A stretch of DNA of 6,324 nt. Source: Eubacteriales Family XIII. Incertae Sedis bacterium. Its GTDB lineage: Bacteria > Bacillota > Clostridia > Peptostreptococcales > Anaerovoracaceae. Under the pieces are notes generated by a model, which was given only the letters and a program-made list of their open reading frames with translations, was not told where the DNA came from and did no database searches. This document shows, one piece after another, positions 5,435-6,324 of the stretch. Both the position numbers and the translations under genes were made by a program. The stretch is from NCBI GenBank assembly GCA_031283865.1, contig JAITAX010000193.1, positions 1-6,324 on the forward strand, given 5' to 3'. Positions within the stretch are counted from its first letter, which is position 1; every line of letters starts with the position of its first letter.

Positions 5435-6324
5435 ACGATACATACCTCCTTTATTCATATACCCGCCCGGTTCTTTCGCCGGTTCGCGTGAACCGTGGAC
5501 TACCGTGTGCCGCTTGATCTTCTGAACCGTCGTCTTTTCAAATTCGCTGTCGCGCAGGGCAAAGCGCCTGATCCGCTTGTAACCCGGCAGTTTTTCGTTG
5601 ATGCCGTCTATCTCTTTTTTGAGTATCCGTTTGAGCTCATCCCGGCCGGGCGGCTTGCCGCACGCCTCCGCCGCGTAAGCGAAATCCGGGAATATATCGG
5701 CGCAGATCACGACGTCCCCGCCGCGTTCGTCGTCCGCGCCCCAGACCATGACCTCCGCGATATAGGGGATCTTGCACAGAAAATATTCCAATTCCTCCGG
5801 CGACACGTTCTTGCCGTTCTTGGCGATAATCAGATTCTTCTTCCGCCCCGTCACGTACAGGAAGCCGTCGCTGTCGAAGTACCCGAAATCCTCCGTATGC
5901 AGCCAGCCGTCCGCGAGGACGCGCGCCGTTTCCTCCGGATCGTCGTAGTAGCCGAGCATGACGGAATCGCCGCGGCAGATGATCTCGCCGATGCCGCTCC
6001 CATCCTCGTTGATGATTCTGACCTCCGTGCCGGGCATGGGCAGGCCCACGGAGGCCGGCTTGTTGTATTTGTCCTTGTTCACCGCGATGATGGGCGCGTT
6101 CTCCGTCATGCCGTAGCCCTGTATCATGGGGAGACCCATGGCGTTGAAGTCCTCGACGACGAGCGGGTCTATCGGCGCGCCGCCCGATATGAACAGCAGG
6201 ACGTTGCCGCCCAGCGCCTGATGAACCTCCTTGAAGAGGCGGTTTACGATCCTTGTGTTTTGGCCGTTCACGAGCTTGGAAAGCGCAATCGCCCGCCGCA
6301 TCTTCCGCGCCTTGCCCTTGTTCT
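3629..6324 (-). CDS. Tandem acyl-CoA synthetase (AMP-binding): C-terminal part of one enzyme fused in frame to a complete second enzyme; 5' end beyond window
   Basis: The frame is open from the right edge, with coding-like codons (NKGKARK) before the ATG at 6301, so the true start lies outside. It ends with TGA at 3629-3631 and shows 897 complete codons. These enzymes activate a carboxylic acid to acyl-AMP and then acyl-CoA. Numbering from the Met at 6301, module 1 has GGAPIDP, A5 QGYGMTE (61-67), A7 WLHTED with Asp138, A8 GRKKN (152-156) and A10 with probable catalytic Lys261 in QKIKR. A 25-residue linker leads to module 2 (Met290 onward, 601 residues, full family length). Numbered from that Met, module 2 has A3 FTSGTTGVAKGV (218-229), A5 QGYGLTE (389-395), A7 TGD (Asp467), A8 GRKKN (481-485) and Lys590 in KKIKR. 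The style is that of long-chain fatty acyl-CoA synthetases; the substrate is not determined. The binding-protein gene follows after 19 bp. Two abutting paralogues without a stop are unusual. Confidence 0.85.
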   Translation of the reverse strand, partial: NKGKARKMRRAIALSKLVNGQNTRIVNRLFKEVHQALGGNVLLFISGGAPIDPLVVEDFNAMGLPMIQGYGMTENAPIIAVNKDKYNKPASVGLPMPGTEVRIINEDGSGIGEIICRGDSVMLGYYDDPEETARVLADGWLHTEDFGYFDSDGFLYVTGRKKNLIIAKNGKNVSPEELEYFLCKIPYIAEVMVWGADDERGGDVVICADIFPDFAYAAEACGKPPGRDELKRILKKEIDGINEKLPGYKRIRRFALRDSEFEKTTVQKIKRHTVVHGSREPAKEPGGYMNKGGMYRMAVQDDYAAVKAREKAEADALIAEIQKNTDPRVRYKDVRAVTDMRHMLEESVALYADRTAFHVKDVPAGPYRQISYRQMKQDVDALGTALAAQGLRRVAVIGENCYQWAISYLAVACGGGVIVPLDKELNASELKQLLIASEAECVLFTKKFRKIFTDIHASGDTKLRRLIDLTGEEASVDVLLLADCMEEGRRLSAEGNRAYADARISGDEMCSLIFTSGTTGVAKGVMLSHKNLAAGLMIPPTVIRIAKEDIFFSVLPIHHSYECTCGFLIPLYRGASIAYCEGLKYIVKNLAEARPTVLLAVPLILESLYKKIWQNVKASGKEKLLRRVIKINAVTKKLGIDLAPTFFKQILELFGGRMKLVICGGAAIDPAILQGLRDFGICAFQGYGLTECSPICAVNPDSAIKNSAAGYLAPGFDAKIIGADAETGIGEICVKGPHVMLGYYGNKEATDEVLKDGWFCTGDLGYVDDERYVHITGRKKNVIITKNGKNVYPEELEYYLGRIDAVSECMVWGMDSEQSGETLIVAGIRPDEDALRAELGERYTEEQVEKLLWSKVDSLNAELALFKRIRRIIVRKREFEMTTGKKIKRFVEENKGV
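5432..5450 (-). promoter_or_regulatory. Internal Shine-Dalgarno and start codon within the synthetase frame
   Basis: On the minus strand AAAGGAGG (core AGGAGG, complement of 5445-5450) stands 10 nt before the ATG at 5434. It is among the strongest ribosome binding sites in the window yet lies inside a continuous reading frame. A nearer in-frame ATG (complement of 5441-5443) is only one base after the core, too close to use. Just upstream, TGA (complement of 5455-5457) and TAA (complement of 5451-5453) occur in the other two frames, the arrangement expected at a normal gene-gene boundary. Confidence 0.7.

Overview
The window looks like chromosomal DNA from a moderately GC-rich, probably strictly anaerobic bacterium. 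The evidence is a PerR-type peroxide sensor next to a reverse rubrerythrin (rubredoxin domain first), a pairing typical of Clostridia-like anaerobes, plus Firmicute-style Shine-Dalgarno sequences and a Firmicute-like binding protein. A Clostridia/Firmicutes origin is my best guess; Synergistota or another anaerobic phylum cannot be excluded from the sequence alone. I see no rRNA, tRNA, CRISPR array, insertion sequence or integrase.

Layout. (1) Positions 1-825, minus strand: the first 275 codons of a saccharopine/lysine-dehydrogenase-family oxidoreductase running off the left edge, with a clear sigma-70-type promoter (906-934) and a hairpin in its leader. (2) Positions 826-1089: a divergent intergenic region with that promoter and leader, A-tracts, and the promoter/operator of the next gene. 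(3) Positions 1090-1542, plus strand: a PerR-like Fur-family regulator. (4) Positions 1697-2242, plus strand: reverse rubrerythrin, ended by a strong intrinsic terminator (2276-2312). (5) Positions 2311-3609, minus strand: a lipoprotein binding protein of the branched-chain-amino-acid (LivK-like) ABC family. (6) Positions 3629-6324, minus strand, open at the right edge: one uninterrupted reading frame holding the C-terminal part of one acyl-CoA synthetase followed by a complete second one.

How they may work together. The regulator and rubrerythrin form a peroxide-defence pair: PerR loses repression when its Fe site is oxidised, and reverse rubrerythrin reduces H2O2 with electrons from NAD(P)H via rubredoxin-type centres. 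The synthetase frame and the binding protein, 19 bp apart on the same strand, look like one transcription unit, perhaps for capture and CoA-activation of a carboxylic acid or fatty acid; the substrate is unknown. The oddest feature is the junction of the two synthetases: a consensus Shine-Dalgarno and start codon sit inside the continuous frame, and both other frames have stops exactly there. It looks like two adjacent genes whose intervening stop has been lost, or a fusion that may also make the second enzyme separately.
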